A stretch of 64,000 bases of DNA from CAVQCT01 sp964520865 (GCA_964520865.1 CAZFOY010000009.1:1-64000); one strand, 5' to 3'. Positions 1 to 9,466 are shown, counted from the first letter of the stretch. A program made the numbers and translations. The notes: generated by a model not told the origin, from the letters alone.

Positions 1-397
1 CACTCGTCGCGGTGATCGCATCGGACTTCATAAGCGTACGTTTGATTATTCGCCTGAGAAGGAGATTCTTTGACCGGTATTCAATATCGGATCCCCATAC
101 CGAGACCACCGACGGCGTGAACCCCGTACGGAGCATCCAGACGCCAAATCCAGCCGCGTAGTGTACGTGGACTATGTCGGGTTTAAACTCTCTTGCCTCG
201 CGGGCAGCCCGACCGGCGCACGTGAAGTACGCGATTTTACCGACCGGAGCAACATTTACGGTCTCAACATCGGGGACCGGTTTCTCACCAAGAGAGATCA
301 CCTTGACCCGGATACCCCGCTCGGACAGTCCCCTCGCCCAGCGGCTGACATGGGCAGATTCCGCCCAGCCAAAAATGACTACACGTTTCACTTTCAT
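1..397 (-). CDS. Glycosyltransferase family 4, N-terminal fragment (runs off left edge)
   Basis: I read this from the reverse complement. An ATG at 397 opens a frame that stays open to position 1, about 132 residues. It begins with a GT-B type Rossmann start (KRVVIFGWAESAHVSRWARG) and continues with the 'D-I-V-H-V-H-Y' and 'S-V-W-G-S-D-I' strands typical of the donor-fold half of GT4 enzymes. In this family such proteins transfer a sugar from a nucleotide-sugar during capsule, exopolysaccharide or LPS assembly at the inner face of the membrane. Its place beside flippase, Wzz and Wza genes supports a polysaccharide role. The catalytic C-terminal half lies outside the window, so donor and acceptor cannot be stated. 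Confidence 0.8.
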   Translation of the reverse strand, partial: MKVKRVVIFGWAESAHVSRWARGLSERGIRVKVISLGEKPVPDVETVNVAPVGKIAYFTCAGRAAREAREFKPDIVHVHYAAGFGVWMLRTGFTPSVVSVWGSDIEYRSKNLLLRRIIKRTLMKSDAITATS

Positions 398-489
398 AGA
401 TTGCTTACAGGCATATCCTTCCGTCGAGGTCCTCAAACCTAACAGAATTCGGCATCAAAAACAAGTTCGCTGTTCACCGGGGAAAAGAC

Positions 490-518
490 TTTTCACGCCT
501 CGTGGTCCCGCGTATATT
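490..518 (+). promoter_or_regulatory. Candidate sigma-70 promoter of the C5-epimerase-like gene
   Basis: A TTTTCA -35 element at 490-495 is separated by 17 bp from a TATATT -10 element at 513-518. The start codon at 551 follows about 26 bases after the expected transcription start, with AAGGAT upstream as ribosome-binding site. Read by eye only. Confidence 0.45.
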
Positions 519-550
519 GGCGACGAACAGAACCGGTAAAGGATCAGACG

Positions 551-1492
551 ATGGCTTCATTCTCGGAAAAATTCGCCAACCTTCTGGAGTATGTCGGGGT
601 CAGATCGAACAGCTACTACCATGCATCGACCCCTAAGGCCTACGATCCTGAAGATCCGTTGCCGTATTTTGTCGATGAGTCGATGCGGGGAAACTACAGC
701 GGCCCGTTCGATGAGCGCGGTCTGCCGCTCTACGACAGCGGCGGCAAACTCGTCTACCTGCCGGTCTTTCTTTGTTTCTGGGGACTTGGACAGCTCGACA
801 TTTATAGAGAGACAAAAGAGCAGGCTCACATGGACAATTTCATGAAAGTGGTAAGATGGCTGTCGGAGAATCAACGTCCACAGGGTGACTGGATTTCAAC
901 CGTTTCGATGCCCAAATTCGGGTTGACCGGTCCGCATCCCTCCGCCATGGTCCAGGGCCTTGCAATCTCCTGTCTGGTCCGGGGTTATCACATCACCTCC
1001 GAGGACGGGTTGCTTCAGGCCGCGATCGAGGCCCTGAAACCGTTTCATCTCAAAGTCAGCGATGGTGGCGTCACGACCTATCATCGCGACCTGAGCTTCT
1101 ATGAAGAATATCCGGCCGAACCGGCGCATCATGTCTTGAACGGATTTATTTACTCGCTCTGGGGACTGCACGATCTGGCCCGTTGTGGCAACGCCGAGGC
1201 CGAGGATCTGTACAAAAAGGGTGTGTTGACGCTCATCGCCTGGCTGCCGCGATACGATATCGGCTACTGGTCGCTGTATCACGTCAACGACGGACCGCGC
1301 AATCCGGCCTCGATCCACTATCACCGCCTGCATATCGATCAGCTCGACGTCATGCAGACCCTGACCGGCGACAAGACGATTGCCGAGTATCATGAACGTT
1401 GGAAGAAATATCTGAACAGCCGCCTTGGTGCTCTCAGGACGCTCCCAGCCAAACTCCGCTGGAGATTCCTCTACACTCCCGCAAAGGGATAG
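551..1492 (+). CDS. D-glucuronyl C5-epimerase C-terminal domain protein
   Basis: The 313-residue protein resembles the C-terminal alpha/alpha-barrel domain of heparosan glucuronyl C5-epimerases (GLCE_C family). The recognisable parts are a tryptophan/glycine-rich helical repeat ('RWLSENQRPQGDW'), the 'YPAEPAHHVLNGFIYSLWGL' stretch near residue 190, and the late 'WSLYHVN...YHRLHIDQL' segment that holds the conserved tyrosines of the family. In that family the reaction turns D-glucuronate into L-iduronate inside a polymer. No signal peptide is evident, so it probably acts in the cytoplasm on a precursor. It is a lone + strand gene ending 8 bp before the oppositely oriented flippase gene stops. 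The polymer substrate is unknown; a non-epimerase relative is possible. Confidence 0.75.
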   Translation: MASFSEKFANLLEYVGVRSNSYYHASTPKAYDPEDPLPYFVDESMRGNYSGPFDERGLPLYDSGGKLVYLPVFLCFWGLGQLDIYRETKEQAHMDNFMKVVRWLSENQRPQGDWISTVSMPKFGLTGPHPSAMVQGLAISCLVRGYHITSEDGLLQAAIEALKPFHLKVSDGGVTTYHRDLSFYEEYPAEPAHHVLNGFIYSLWGLHDLARCGNAEAEDLYKKGVLTLIAWLPRYDIGYWSLYHVNDGPRNPASIHYHRLHIDQLDVMQTLTGDKTIAEYHERWKKYLNSRLGALRTLPAKLRWRFLYTPAKG

Positions 1493-1499
1493 TACAACG

Positions 1500-3065
1500 C
1501 TACGCGGCTTTTGAAGACAGCCGCCGCTTGAGGATGTCGAATATCCGGTGCAGCTCTTCAATCCTGAGAAGGTATGCGACGAAGAGATAGAAACCGATTC
1601 CCAGGAGTCCCTCCGCGGCCAAACGCACGAAGACCCTGACGAGTGAGGCCGAAGGTGCACCCGACCAGACTCGTTGGAGGAGCATCCAGAATGCAGCAGT
1701 AAGTATCAGAGATAACAGCACTTTGAAGAATGACACCCCCAGGAGACGAGCCACGCTGAATTTGAGGATTCGCTCAAGATCCAGCGTCATAACAACGCAG
1801 CCCACTAACCACGTGATTGCGGTTGCCAGAGCCAGGCCGTTTTGTTCCATCGGGTGGACCAGCAGGTAGCTCAGAATTATCTTCACAACCAGCATGCCGG
1901 AAAGAATCGCTCCGAGTCTGAAGAGGGTGAGTCCCCCGTAGTAGAATTTGATCTGGAAGACATAGATCGAATAAAACACAACTCCGAGCGCAAAATAGAG
2001 AAAGGGACTCGAGGTCAGAGCGAGTGAAGCAGCATCGAACGCCCCTCGCTCGAATGCAACCTTGACCAGCTCGGTCGAGAAAATGACACACGCCACGGCG
2101 ATCAAGCCCATCACGAAGATGATCAGTCGCACCGAATCGCGGTACAATCGCACGAGCCGTTCTCTTTGATCGGGTGCAGAGAAGTCAGAGATCCAGGGGA
2201 AAGAAGCCTGGGTGAAGGCAACCACGAACATCCCCGTCGGGATATGAATGAGAAATGTAGCATACCGCAAAGCCGCGATCTGTCCCTGACCGAGATATAA
2301 CACGGCAAGGTACCGGTCCACAACCGGATAGATCAGCGCGATGCTTTCGATTGCCGCTATAGACAAAGTGACCTTCAGGACCAGATTGACCGTGCCTGGA
2401 TACAGTTGCGTCGGTGCCGAGGGCCGGATGATTTTGAAGGCGAAGTAGCCGTTATAGAGAGTAAGAATTGCCGACGCAACCAGCCAGCCGTAGGCGAGAG
2501 CAGCGATGTGAAGGCTGTCGTACCACCACAGAATCAGGACAAGGATTACGACGTTGACTATGATTGTCGACGTCGCAGGAATGACAAACTGCTTCTTTTC
2601 GAACAGCCAGCTTCGAAAATACGCTTCCATGCCGCGGAAGAAAGCAAACGGCGCGACTATCGAAAGCAGACGCACCGCTAATTGATGTTCGGCGTCAGTA
2701 ATCGTGGGAGCCATGGCCGCGATGATCGAATTGCGAAACAGATAGAGCAGAATTGAAATCCCCGCAAAGATTACGAAGAAAACGATCAGGCCGCTCCAGA
2801 AAACCCCCGACTCCTCCTCGTGCTGTTTCAAATTGTGCCTTCGCAGCGAAGGCATCAGCGCCATAGGAAGGGCGGCAAAGACGATAAACGTGATAAGTTC
2901 GGGTACGGTGAAGGCGATGATGAAAATATCGAGAGTCGAACTGGTCCCGAAGTATCCGGCGATAACCGCCTCCCGGGCATAGCCGAATACGCGGCTCAGG
3001 ATGCTCGTCCCCACCGTGATGACTGAGGCGGTGACCAGTGATTGTTTGACGAAACGCGAGGTCAA
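1500..3065 (-). CDS. MurJ/Wzx-like lipid-linked oligosaccharide flippase (MOP superfamily)
   Basis: This about 521-residue protein is built of roughly 14 hydrophobic segments. It begins with the pattern 'GTSILSRVFGYAREAVIAGYFG', which resembles the N-terminus of MurJ/MviN proteins (residues near 15-35). The family flips undecaprenyl-linked oligosaccharides or lipid II across the inner membrane. In a capsule cluster it more likely exports a polysaccharide repeat unit than peptidoglycan precursor, but the sequence alone does not settle that. I place the start at a TTG (3065-3063) because GGGGGGAG lies 4 bases upstream. The longer frame from 3092 also starts with TTG but has GGAAG almost touching it. 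The gene is downstream of the aminotransferase on the same strand. Confidence 0.8.
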   Translation of the reverse strand: MTSRFVKQSLVTASVITVGTSILSRVFGYAREAVIAGYFGTSSTLDIFIIAFTVPELITFIVFAALPMALMPSLRRHNLKQHEEESGVFWSGLIVFFVIFAGISILLYLFRNSIIAAMAPTITDAEHQLAVRLLSIVAPFAFFRGMEAYFRSWLFEKKQFVIPATSTIIVNVVILVLILWWYDSLHIAALAYGWLVASAILTLYNGYFAFKIIRPSAPTQLYPGTVNLVLKVTLSIAAIESIALIYPVVDRYLAVLYLGQGQIAALRYATFLIHIPTGMFVVAFTQASFPWISDFSAPDQRERLVRLYRDSVRLIIFVMGLIAVACVIFSTELVKVAFERGAFDAASLALTSSPFLYFALGVVFYSIYVFQIKFYYGGLTLFRLGAILSGMLVVKIILSYLLVHPMEQNGLALATAITWLVGCVVMTLDLERILKFSVARLLGVSFFKVLLSLILTAAFWMLLQRVWSGAPSASLVRVFVRLAAEGLLGIGFYLFVAYLLRIEELHRIFDILKRRLSSKAA

Positions 3066-3169
3066 ACCACTCCCCCCGTGGCGGCAGGGCAATCTTCCGC
3101 CCGGTGTCTAATTATTAGAGACTTCGGCTTGTGCACGCCTGTTCGTCGGTTTGATCCAGGCACGTCCGG

Positions 3170-4276
3170 TCAGGCTACCGCTTTCTTGACCGCTTCGATC
3201 ACCGTCTCCATTTCATCCCCGGTCAGTTCCGGGAAGATCGGAATCGAAAGCACCTCGCTTGCCGCTTTTGTCGAGACCGGAAATTCACTCGGATGATATC
3301 CCAGCGGCTTGAAGCATTCCTGGACGTGGAACGGCACCGGGTAATAGATGTCAAAGCCGATCGAGGACTCCTTCAACTTGCGCATCACTTCCTCACGGTT
3401 CTTCACTGCGATCGTGTACTGATTGAAGATGTGGAAACTGCTGTAGTCTTTGATCTTCGGGGTAACGATACCGTTGACTCCGGCGAAGGCACGATCATAT
3501 ATCTTCGCGTGCTCGATTCGCTTCTCCGACCAAGCGCGCAGGTGAGGAAGTTTCGTCAGCAATATGGCGGCCTGTATCGTCGCGAGGCGCGAGTTGTATC
3601 CGACGATCTTATGGTAATACTTCGGCTTGGCTCCATGCACTCGCAGAATATCGATCAGATCGTAGTTCTGAGGATCGTTAGTCACGATGATCCCGCCGTC
3701 GCCGCCGGCACCGAGATTTTTTGATGGATAGAACGAAAAGCAGCCATAATCACCGAAAGACCCGGCTGGCTTTCCCTTATACTCCGCACCTATCGCCTGC
3801 GCCGCGTCTTCGACAACTTTCACATTATGCTTCCGGGCGATCGCCAGAATCGGATCCATGTCGGCCAACTGGCCGAACAGGTGCACCGGCATGATTACTT
3901 TTGTCCTTGGCGTAAGCGACCTTTCTATCAGATTCGGATCAATGTTGTAGGTGTCCGGTTCGATATCGACGAAAACGGGAATCGCTCCGAGTCGTGAGAC
4001 TACTCCGGCTGAGGCAAAGAACGAAAAATCGGAAGTGATAACTTCGTCACCGGGCCCGACACCGGCAGCACGAAGCGCCAGCAGGAGTGCGTCGGTCCCC
4101 GAGGCTACACCACTCGCATGCTTCACATGACACAGGGCCGCGATTTTCTCTTCAAGTTCCTTGACTTCAGGTCCGAGGATAAACTTCCCGTGGTCCAGCA
4201 CCCGGAGGACGGAAGCATCCATATCTTTCTTCAGGTAAGCGTACTGACGGCTCAAATCGAGCAACGGAACTGCCAT
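3170..4276 (-). CDS. DegT/DnrJ/EryC1/StrS family sugar aminotransferase
   Basis: The 368-residue PLP enzyme starts at the ATG at 4276, preceded by TAAGGAG at good spacing; the frame extends further upstream without a plausible start. It shows 'G-T-D-A-L-L-L-A-L' (cofactor phosphate region), 'VVEDAAQAIGAEYKGKPAG' (Asp binding the pyridine nitrogen) and 'FSFYPSKNLGAGGDGG', where the lysine near residue 186 should form the Schiff base. These enzymes transaminate keto-sugar nucleotides, here probably a UDP-3-keto sugar, because the next gene upstream is an acetyltransferase of the WlbB/WbpD type. The 11-bp gap between the two suggests one operon making a diacetamido sugar. Exact substrate is inferred. 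Confidence 0.88.
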   Translation of the reverse strand: MAVPLLDLSRQYAYLKKDMDASVLRVLDHGKFILGPEVKELEEKIAALCHVKHASGVASGTDALLLALRAAGVGPGDEVITSDFSFFASAGVVSRLGAIPVFVDIEPDTYNIDPNLIERSLTPRTKVIMPVHLFGQLADMDPILAIARKHNVKVVEDAAQAIGAEYKGKPAGSFGDYGCFSFYPSKNLGAGGDGGIIVTNDPQNYDLIDILRVHGAKPKYYHKIVGYNSRLATIQAAILLTKLPHLRAWSEKRIEHAKIYDRAFAGVNGIVTPKIKDYSSFHIFNQYTIAVKNREEVMRKLKESSIGFDIYYPVPFHVQECFKPLGYHPSEFPVSTKAASEVLSIPIFPELTGDEMETVIEAVKKAVA

Positions 4277-4287
4277 GATTCTTCTCC

Positions 4288-5046
4288 TTAGTCTTTCCAG
4301 CCCTGGTTTTCCAGAAGCTGTGCCGCGGGAACATCCCGAAGCACCTTGGCCGGAAGACCGTAAAATATTTTCTTCGCCGGGGCATCTTTGGTTACCAACG
4401 CTCCCGCCGCTACCAGCGCATCCTCGTGAATCGTTTTGCCGGGCAGAATGATCGCGTTTACGCCTACACGGGCTCCCTTTTTCATGACGACGCCCTTGAA
4501 ATGTTTGAACCGTTCTTCGGTTCTCCCGACGTAGTTGTCGTTCGAAGTCGCCACGCACGGAGCGACAAAGACCCGGTCCTCGATCTCCGAGTAGGCCGTG
4601 ATATAGACATTCGTCTCAAGCTTGACATACTTGCCGATCTTGCAGAAGTTCTCGATCGCTACCCCCCTGCCGACGATTGTCTTCATTCCTATTTCGACAT
4701 TCTCGCGGACGGTAGAAAGATCAGCCACGAGCACCTTCTCTCCGATGGAACTTCCTCGATAGATGACGACATTAGCGCCGATTATGCAGTCAGTACCGAT
4801 ACTGCACGGCGGCAGCTCCTGATCTTTGGTAACCGCTGAGTTTGCGGCTTTCATGGGGAGTTTTCCCACAATCGTCCCGTCGTCGACTCGGACATTGTCT
4901 CCGATGATAGTATCGGCGTGAATTATGACGTTGTGTCCGATCGCGCATCCGGCGCCGATGCGCACATTCTCGCCGATCACACAGAACTCGCCATACCTCG
5001 TCCCGGCTCCTATTTTTGCGGTCGAAGCTATTACTGATGTTGCCAT
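4288..5046 (-). CDS. Left-handed beta-helix N-acetyltransferase (WlbB/WbpD-like)
   Basis: The 252-residue protein is made largely of hexapeptide repeats of the [IV]-G-x-x-x-x type from residue 5 to about 200, the left-handed beta-helix fold of trimeric acyl-CoA acetyltransferases. A late asparagine/aspartate-rich loop ('CVATSNDNYVGRTEERF') resembles the one in enzymes that acetylate the 3-amino group of UDP-sugars. It immediately precedes the DegT aminotransferase in the transcript. Amination followed by acetylation of a nucleotide sugar is the natural reading. The start ATG at 5046 has AAGGA five bases upstream. It ends in a helical tail ('LLENQGWKD'). Confidence 0.85.
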   Translation of the reverse strand: MATSVIASTAKIGAGTRYGEFCVIGENVRIGAGCAIGHNVIIHADTIIGDNVRVDDGTIVGKLPMKAANSAVTKDQELPPCSIGTDCIIGANVVIYRGSSIGEKVLVADLSTVRENVEIGMKTIVGRGVAIENFCKIGKYVKLETNVYITAYSEIEDRVFVAPCVATSNDNYVGRTEERFKHFKGVVMKKGARVGVNAIILPGKTIHEDALVAAGALVTKDAPAKKIFYGLPAKVLRDVPAAQLLENQGWKD

Positions 5047-5119
5047 AAGGGTCCTTATCGCTTGCGGACGTCGGCGCGCCCGGCCATTGCTCGAATTAAG
5101 TTTATCGGAGAAGTGTAAT

Positions 5120-6322
5120 TTATTTTCGTCTCTTGACTCCCGGCAGCCATCCGAAGAAAGCCGAGATGAATCTCATCGCCCGATCGTAATCCTCCGGATC
5201 GACCCCTTTGAGACGTTTGAAGTACTCAAGCAGGGCGGCGAGGAAGATCGCGATCAGAATGGACATGCCAAACGAACCGAGAACGATCAGGCTCCTCTGC
5301 GGACGGCTCTTCACCTCCGGTGCCTCGGCCCGATCAAGGACACTTACGGTCGGCATCTTCTCGTATTCTTTGATCTTGGCCTGCTCTCGCTGCTGCAGAA
5401 GGACCTGATACAGCGCTTCGGCTACCTTCACACGGCTGTAGAGAATTTCGTACTGACCTTTGAGTTCCGGAATTGAAGCAACCGGCAGAGAGAAGAATGA
5501 GCTGTCGGAGTTGTGCGTTTCCAGGGCATCCAATTGGCTCTGCAGGAATTTTCGCTTGTTCCTCATCTCGATCAGCTTGGCGTTGTCTTTTCCGTAGGAC
5601 AGTTCCCCCATCCTGAGTTCCAGATCAACCTGAGCGAGACTTACCTTCAGCTTAATCGCCTGCTCGACCGCCAGACGGGTTTGTTCGTCGAAATCGACCG
5701 CCTTGTTCTCAACCTGAAACCGCTCGAGACTTCGACGAGCCGAGTCCAGTTCATTCTTTACCTGAGTGAGTCGGCTTTCAATGAACGTGCGGGTCTCATC
5801 GATCCTCTGCCCGACGATTCGCCTGTTCAGGCTGTCCAACTCGTCGACGAAAGAATTCGCCATATCGGCGGCGATATTCGGATCCTTGTCCTCGACCTTA
5901 ATCGACAGCAATCCTTCGCCGGTGACGCGGATCTTGGCGTGTTTAATGAGTGCGAGGTAGGTCTCTTCGAAATTCTTTGCATGATACCGCTGCTTGAGGT
6001 GGTATTGATTGATGATGCGTGAAGTAATCGTACGACTCGAAAGGATTCGTGCGTAGAGATCGGACGGGGTCGCCATAACCGGCAAATCCAGTCCGCCCGT
6101 CACCGACACAGCTTCAGTCAGATTGTTCAGCCCGGACTCGGGAATCGTTACGTTCTTAGGCGGCAGCAACAAAGCTTCGGCCTGGTACCACTTGGGCAGA
6201 ATGAATGAAACGCCCGCAGAGAGCAGCGTGATGACAATCACAACTGTGAAAATCAATTTCCGACGACGGGTCAGCAGCTCAAGGAAGAGCCAGAAGTTGT
6301 GAGACTTGGGTTGGTCTGTCAC
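5120..6322 (-). CDS. Wzz-type polysaccharide chain-length/co-polymerase protein
   Basis: The 400-residue protein has the Wzz topology. A transmembrane helix near residues 23-45 is followed by a long periplasmic part with extended coiled-coil between about 150 and 300. A conserved proline-rich entry ('APEVKSRPQRS') leads into a second transmembrane helix near residues 345-368. There is no C-terminal Walker tyrosine-kinase domain, so it is the kinase-less form. Such proteins set polymer length and connect the inner-membrane polymerase with the outer-membrane Wza channel. Its GTG start overlaps the stop of the wza-like gene (GTGA), with GGAG upstream, showing translational coupling. The last 30 residues are cytoplasmic and basic. 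Confidence 0.88.
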   Translation of the reverse strand: MTDQPKSHNFWLFLELLTRRRKLIFTVVIVITLLSAGVSFILPKWYQAEALLLPPKNVTIPESGLNNLTEAVSVTGGLDLPVMATPSDLYARILSSRTITSRIINQYHLKQRYHAKNFEETYLALIKHAKIRVTGEGLLSIKVEDKDPNIAADMANSFVDELDSLNRRIVGQRIDETRTFIESRLTQVKNELDSARRSLERFQVENKAVDFDEQTRLAVEQAIKLKVSLAQVDLELRMGELSYGKDNAKLIEMRNKRKFLQSQLDALETHNSDSSFFSLPVASIPELKGQYEILYSRVKVAEALYQVLLQQREQAKIKEYEKMPTVSVLDRAEAPEVKSRPQRSLIVLGSFGMSILIAIFLAALLEYFKRLKGVDPEDYDRAMRFISAFFGWLPGVKRRK

Positions 6323-7623
6323 CGCAGCTCCTCCCTTATCTGTACCGTCAACTGGCTGCCATCATGAACGACCACTTCCGGTGAGACGACCGAATTTACT
6401 TTGGAGATCGGGTTGAACACAAGGATCTCGTTCTTGTTGGCCGTGGGCAGATAACCGCCTGCCCCAAGGATATACGACTTGACGCTCATGCCGGGCACAT
6501 AGGGGTAGAAACCGGGATTAAACACCGCTCCTCCCACCCGGACATAACCAACCAGCACCGGGACATAAATCGAATCCTGCGGCTGAAGCGCAATCTTTGC
6601 ATCGAGTCCGGACTCGCCCATTACATGAGATATCGGAAAACGAAGATCCGTTACTCTTCCGGTGACATCGACGCGCGGGCGACGAAATACTGTCGTCAAT
6701 CCCGGATTGGCGTCGTTAAGCAAACCGCCGGCACTCTGCAGCAAATTGCTCAAAGTCATTCCAATCGTGTAGGAATAGAAGCCGGGATTCTTAACCGCGC
6801 CGAACAAAGCCACTTTGTTGTCTTCGAGTGTTCCCTTCTGCGGCGGCACCATGACTATATCGCCGGCCGCGAGCTTGTCGGAGTGCTCGTTGGTCGTACG
6901 GTTGATTATCATAATATTCGGGATGTCGGCGTGGCTTCGCGTTCCCCCGGCAAGCTTGAGCAACAACGACAGGCTGTCGGTTTGGAGCAGTTCTATCTCA
7001 CGCGGATTGTTGACCTCTCCGACAACCTGCACGAGATTCTCCGATTTGTTGGGGACAAAGACCGAGAAACCGGCATACAATGGGGGATCCGAATCGAGGT
7101 CACCCAGATACGCAGCTTTGTCGAGATCGACATTCAGCGTCCTCGATCCACCCTCGAACCGAATGAGTCGACGGGAGCCATCAGAAAGCACTCCGCCCGC
7201 CTTGGCAATGATGTCTGACACTCGTTGCGAAGTATATCCGAAATAAAGTCCGGGGGAACGAACCGCTCCGGAGACGTTGATCGCGGCCGACCGTGGTTCG
7301 GTGATGGAAATTACAATATCGGGGACATTATAGAGTTGAACCAGAGCTTTGGAAAGGATACTCCGTGCCTGGCTCAGACTGATATGGGACAGGTCGAACA
7401 CGCCAAGAGTCTGGTCGACCACCTTTCCTTCGGCATTCACAACCAAAGTGTCCGACGATAGCTTTGATTGAACAAAGGTGATGAGCAGTCTGTCGCCGGG
7501 GCGAATCATGTACCGGTCAGGGTTAATCGGCTGGTCAAACTCCGGTATCGACTGACTCTGTGCGAGCGGGCCGACCGAGAAAAGGAATGCGATTCCCAAA
7601 GCTAAGGCTACCTGACGGATCAT
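6319..7623 (-). CDS. Wza-like polysaccharide export protein with SLBB repeats
   Basis: The 434-residue protein has a cleavable signal peptide (residues 1-23) without a lipobox cysteine. A polysaccharide-export domain with 'MIRPGDRLLITF' follows near residue 40. After it come four SLBB-like units, each with a G-x-V-x-N/S-P-G-x-[FY] signature (near residues 115, 215, 275 and 375). The family forms the periplasmic/outer-membrane conduit for capsule or exopolysaccharide. Lack of a lipobox and the extra SLBB copies resemble export proteins of FCB bacteria more than E. coli Wza. It is the first gene of the wza-wzz pair and overlaps wzz by four bases. Confidence 0.87.
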   Translation of the reverse strand: MIRQVALALGIAFLFSVGPLAQSQSIPEFDQPINPDRYMIRPGDRLLITFVQSKLSSDTLVVNAEGKVVDQTLGVFDLSHISLSQARSILSKALVQLYNVPDIVISITEPRSAAINVSGAVRSPGLYFGYTSQRVSDIIAKAGGVLSDGSRRLIRFEGGSRTLNVDLDKAAYLGDLDSDPPLYAGFSVFVPNKSENLVQVVGEVNNPREIELLQTDSLSLLLKLAGGTRSHADIPNIMIINRTTNEHSDKLAAGDIVMVPPQKGTLEDNKVALFGAVKNPGFYSYTIGMTLSNLLQSAGGLLNDANPGLTTVFRRPRVDVTGRVTDLRFPISHVMGESGLDAKIALQPQDSIYVPVLVGYVRVGGAVFNPGFYPYVPGMSVKSYILGAGGYLPTANKNEILVFNPISKVNSVVSPEVVVHDGSQLTVQIREELR

Positions 7624-7732
7624 CGAATATTTCCTAAATTTCTGTCACAATCAATTTCGATTAAGTCTCAACGATAGCGAAACGGCAAACCAAAGTCAAC
7701 CGGTAATAGTAACAGTACGACAACAACTTACC

Positions 7733-9421
7733 TCACAATCGCCGCCATCCGATCGGGAGCGCGAGGAGCGACACCAGCGAAATCAGAAGCCCTACTATGA
7801 AGTGCGGAGTCCGATAGACCAGTTCGACTTTCGAGCGTCCCGCCCGATAGGGAAAGCCGATCACGCCGTTTTTCTCGAACAGGTTTCTGCCGTCGGTCGC
7901 CTTCCAGCCTCGATCGTATCCCATGCCGATGACCATTTCTCCACCGGTCGTAGCATCGAGATCATACATAATTCTATTGGGGGTGTAGTTCCTGCTTACA
8001 ACTTGAACCGAACCGGTGAGAGCATACTCGGGGACGACATTATTGGCGGCATCGACCAGACCCCGACTCGGATGATACGCCGACAGCCACGGGGAAATAA
8101 GAGAGCCTCGGTTGGCAAGATAGTTTTCGTAGGCATGCGCCGTCTTGTCGATTACCTGCGTGAACTGCGGGGACCGATAGACCTCTTGCGGCGGTCGGTC
8201 GAACGCGCTGGACATGATCGGCCAGGCGAAGACTATGTTTGTGCCCATGATTACCACCGCAACGAGAGGCATCAGTCTGGTCAGCCACTTGTTCCGGCCG
8301 GAACCATACTTTTTGAGAACCAGATCGTAGCCCAGACCGCCCAGCACTGCAAACGGGAGGATGACGAACTGAAAAGACCTGCCAGTACACCTTGCTGAAC
8401 TGAATCCGGGAAGGTGCGACAACATCGCCCACAGGGAAAATTCGCCGAAATTACCCAGCCCCAACACCAGGAAGAATGCCGCCAGTACAATCCACACCCG
8501 CGTCTTTTTGAATGCAAATATCAATGCGGCAATCGCAAGGAGGACCAGAAGCGGCGAGATGTAGGCGCCATATTCCTGCCAGTTCCAGAATTGCGCCGGG
8601 AAGTTCTTTACGAAAAGCGAGTGCTTGAAGCCGAAGAATATCTTGCCAAGTGCGGAGAGCGGTATAGATTCGTCCGGATTCCCTTCCCATCTGTTTCGAA
8701 GCAGGTAGACTACCATCGGGAGGAACTTCACCGCCGAAAGCAATATGCCTGAAAGCGTGGCGGTTGCGAGCCCGGCCAGGTACATCGGCCTGCGTTCGTC
8801 AATCGCGAGCAACAGGAAGAGCAGCCCGGAAAATGTCAGTGTGTAGAGAAGCGGCACGGCAGCTCCGTTCCCGAGGATCATGAGCGCCAGGATCATCCCC
8901 GCGGCGAGGGCGAATCGAAAACGTTCGACCGATCTCAGAACGAAATAGATAAACCAGGGGAGAAAACAGAAATGGGTGAACGGCATATGACCTTCGGCGA
9001 AGTGTAATGCGAAATGGACCGAGCCGAAATACGCCACCGAACCGATTAGCGCGGCAAAAGGAGTCATGCCGAGCTTTGTGAATAGCTTGTGGCTACCCCA
9101 GAAACCGAGGAAGTAACAAATAAACACCTGTAGCTTCAGTCCGATGATCGCACCGAAGACCAGATACAGAAGGAGAAACGGAGAGAGCACCGCTACTTCG
9201 GGATGGTGAAAGAGGATATTTCCTCCGGCGAGATACGGATTCCAGAACGGAAATTGATGGTAGTGGAGTATCGTCCCGGCCGGCACCGCTGCGATTGTTT
9301 CAAAAAGATCCCAGTCGCGAATGCCCCAGTTGGTCAGCCTCAGAAAGAACGGCAGGCTGTACACGATTGCCAGCGCCAAAAAAACCAGTGGATAAGTCAG
9401 GGTCGATTTCTTACCATTCAT
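7733..9421 (-). CDS. YfhO-like polytopic membrane protein (GT-C fold candidate)
   Basis: The 562-residue protein has about 12 hydrophobic helices and a soluble C-terminal segment. 'IRDWDLF' near residue 34 sits where GT-C enzymes carry their first-loop acidic motif. 'SARCTGRSFQFVILPFAVLGGLG' near residue 340 resembles the R-x-P-x-R-[FY] region of YfhO proteins. The end, with 'GYDRGWKA' and a final helix, also matches that family. YfhO-like proteins are linked to glycosylation of surface polymers; the donor is probably a polyprenyl-phosphate sugar. It is transcribed toward wza, 109 bp upstream of it, and divergently from the next membrane protein across 45 bp. Function is inferred from fold and location. 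Confidence 0.65.
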   Translation of the reverse strand: MNGKKSTLTYPLVFLALAIVYSLPFFLRLTNWGIRDWDLFETIAAVPAGTILHYHQFPFWNPYLAGGNILFHHPEVAVLSPFLLLYLVFGAIIGLKLQVFICYFLGFWGSHKLFTKLGMTPFAALIGSVAYFGSVHFALHFAEGHMPFTHFCFLPWFIYFVLRSVERFRFALAAGMILALMILGNGAAVPLLYTLTFSGLLFLLLAIDERRPMYLAGLATATLSGILLSAVKFLPMVVYLLRNRWEGNPDESIPLSALGKIFFGFKHSLFVKNFPAQFWNWQEYGAYISPLLVLLAIAALIFAFKKTRVWIVLAAFFLVLGLGNFGEFSLWAMLSHLPGFSSARCTGRSFQFVILPFAVLGGLGYDLVLKKYGSGRNKWLTRLMPLVAVVIMGTNIVFAWPIMSSAFDRPPQEVYRSPQFTQVIDKTAHAYENYLANRGSLISPWLSAYHPSRGLVDAANNVVPEYALTGSVQVVSRNYTPNRIMYDLDATTGGEMVIGMGYDRGWKATDGRNLFEKNGVIGFPYRAGRSKVELVYRTPHFIVGLLISLVSLLALPIGWRRL

Positions 9422-9466
9422 GCTAAAGCGAACTGCGACGGAGTGTTGCGTCTCTGCGGTAACTTA

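Noticed and set aside
161..539. Two + strand open frames of 93 and 121 codons
   Set aside because: They lie opposite the clear glycosyltransferase fragment read from 397 to 1 and encode nothing recognisable.
896..1660. 254-codon minus-strand frame opposite the epimerase-like gene
   Set aside because: It is a mirror of the recognised + strand gene and continues into the flippase gene in another frame.
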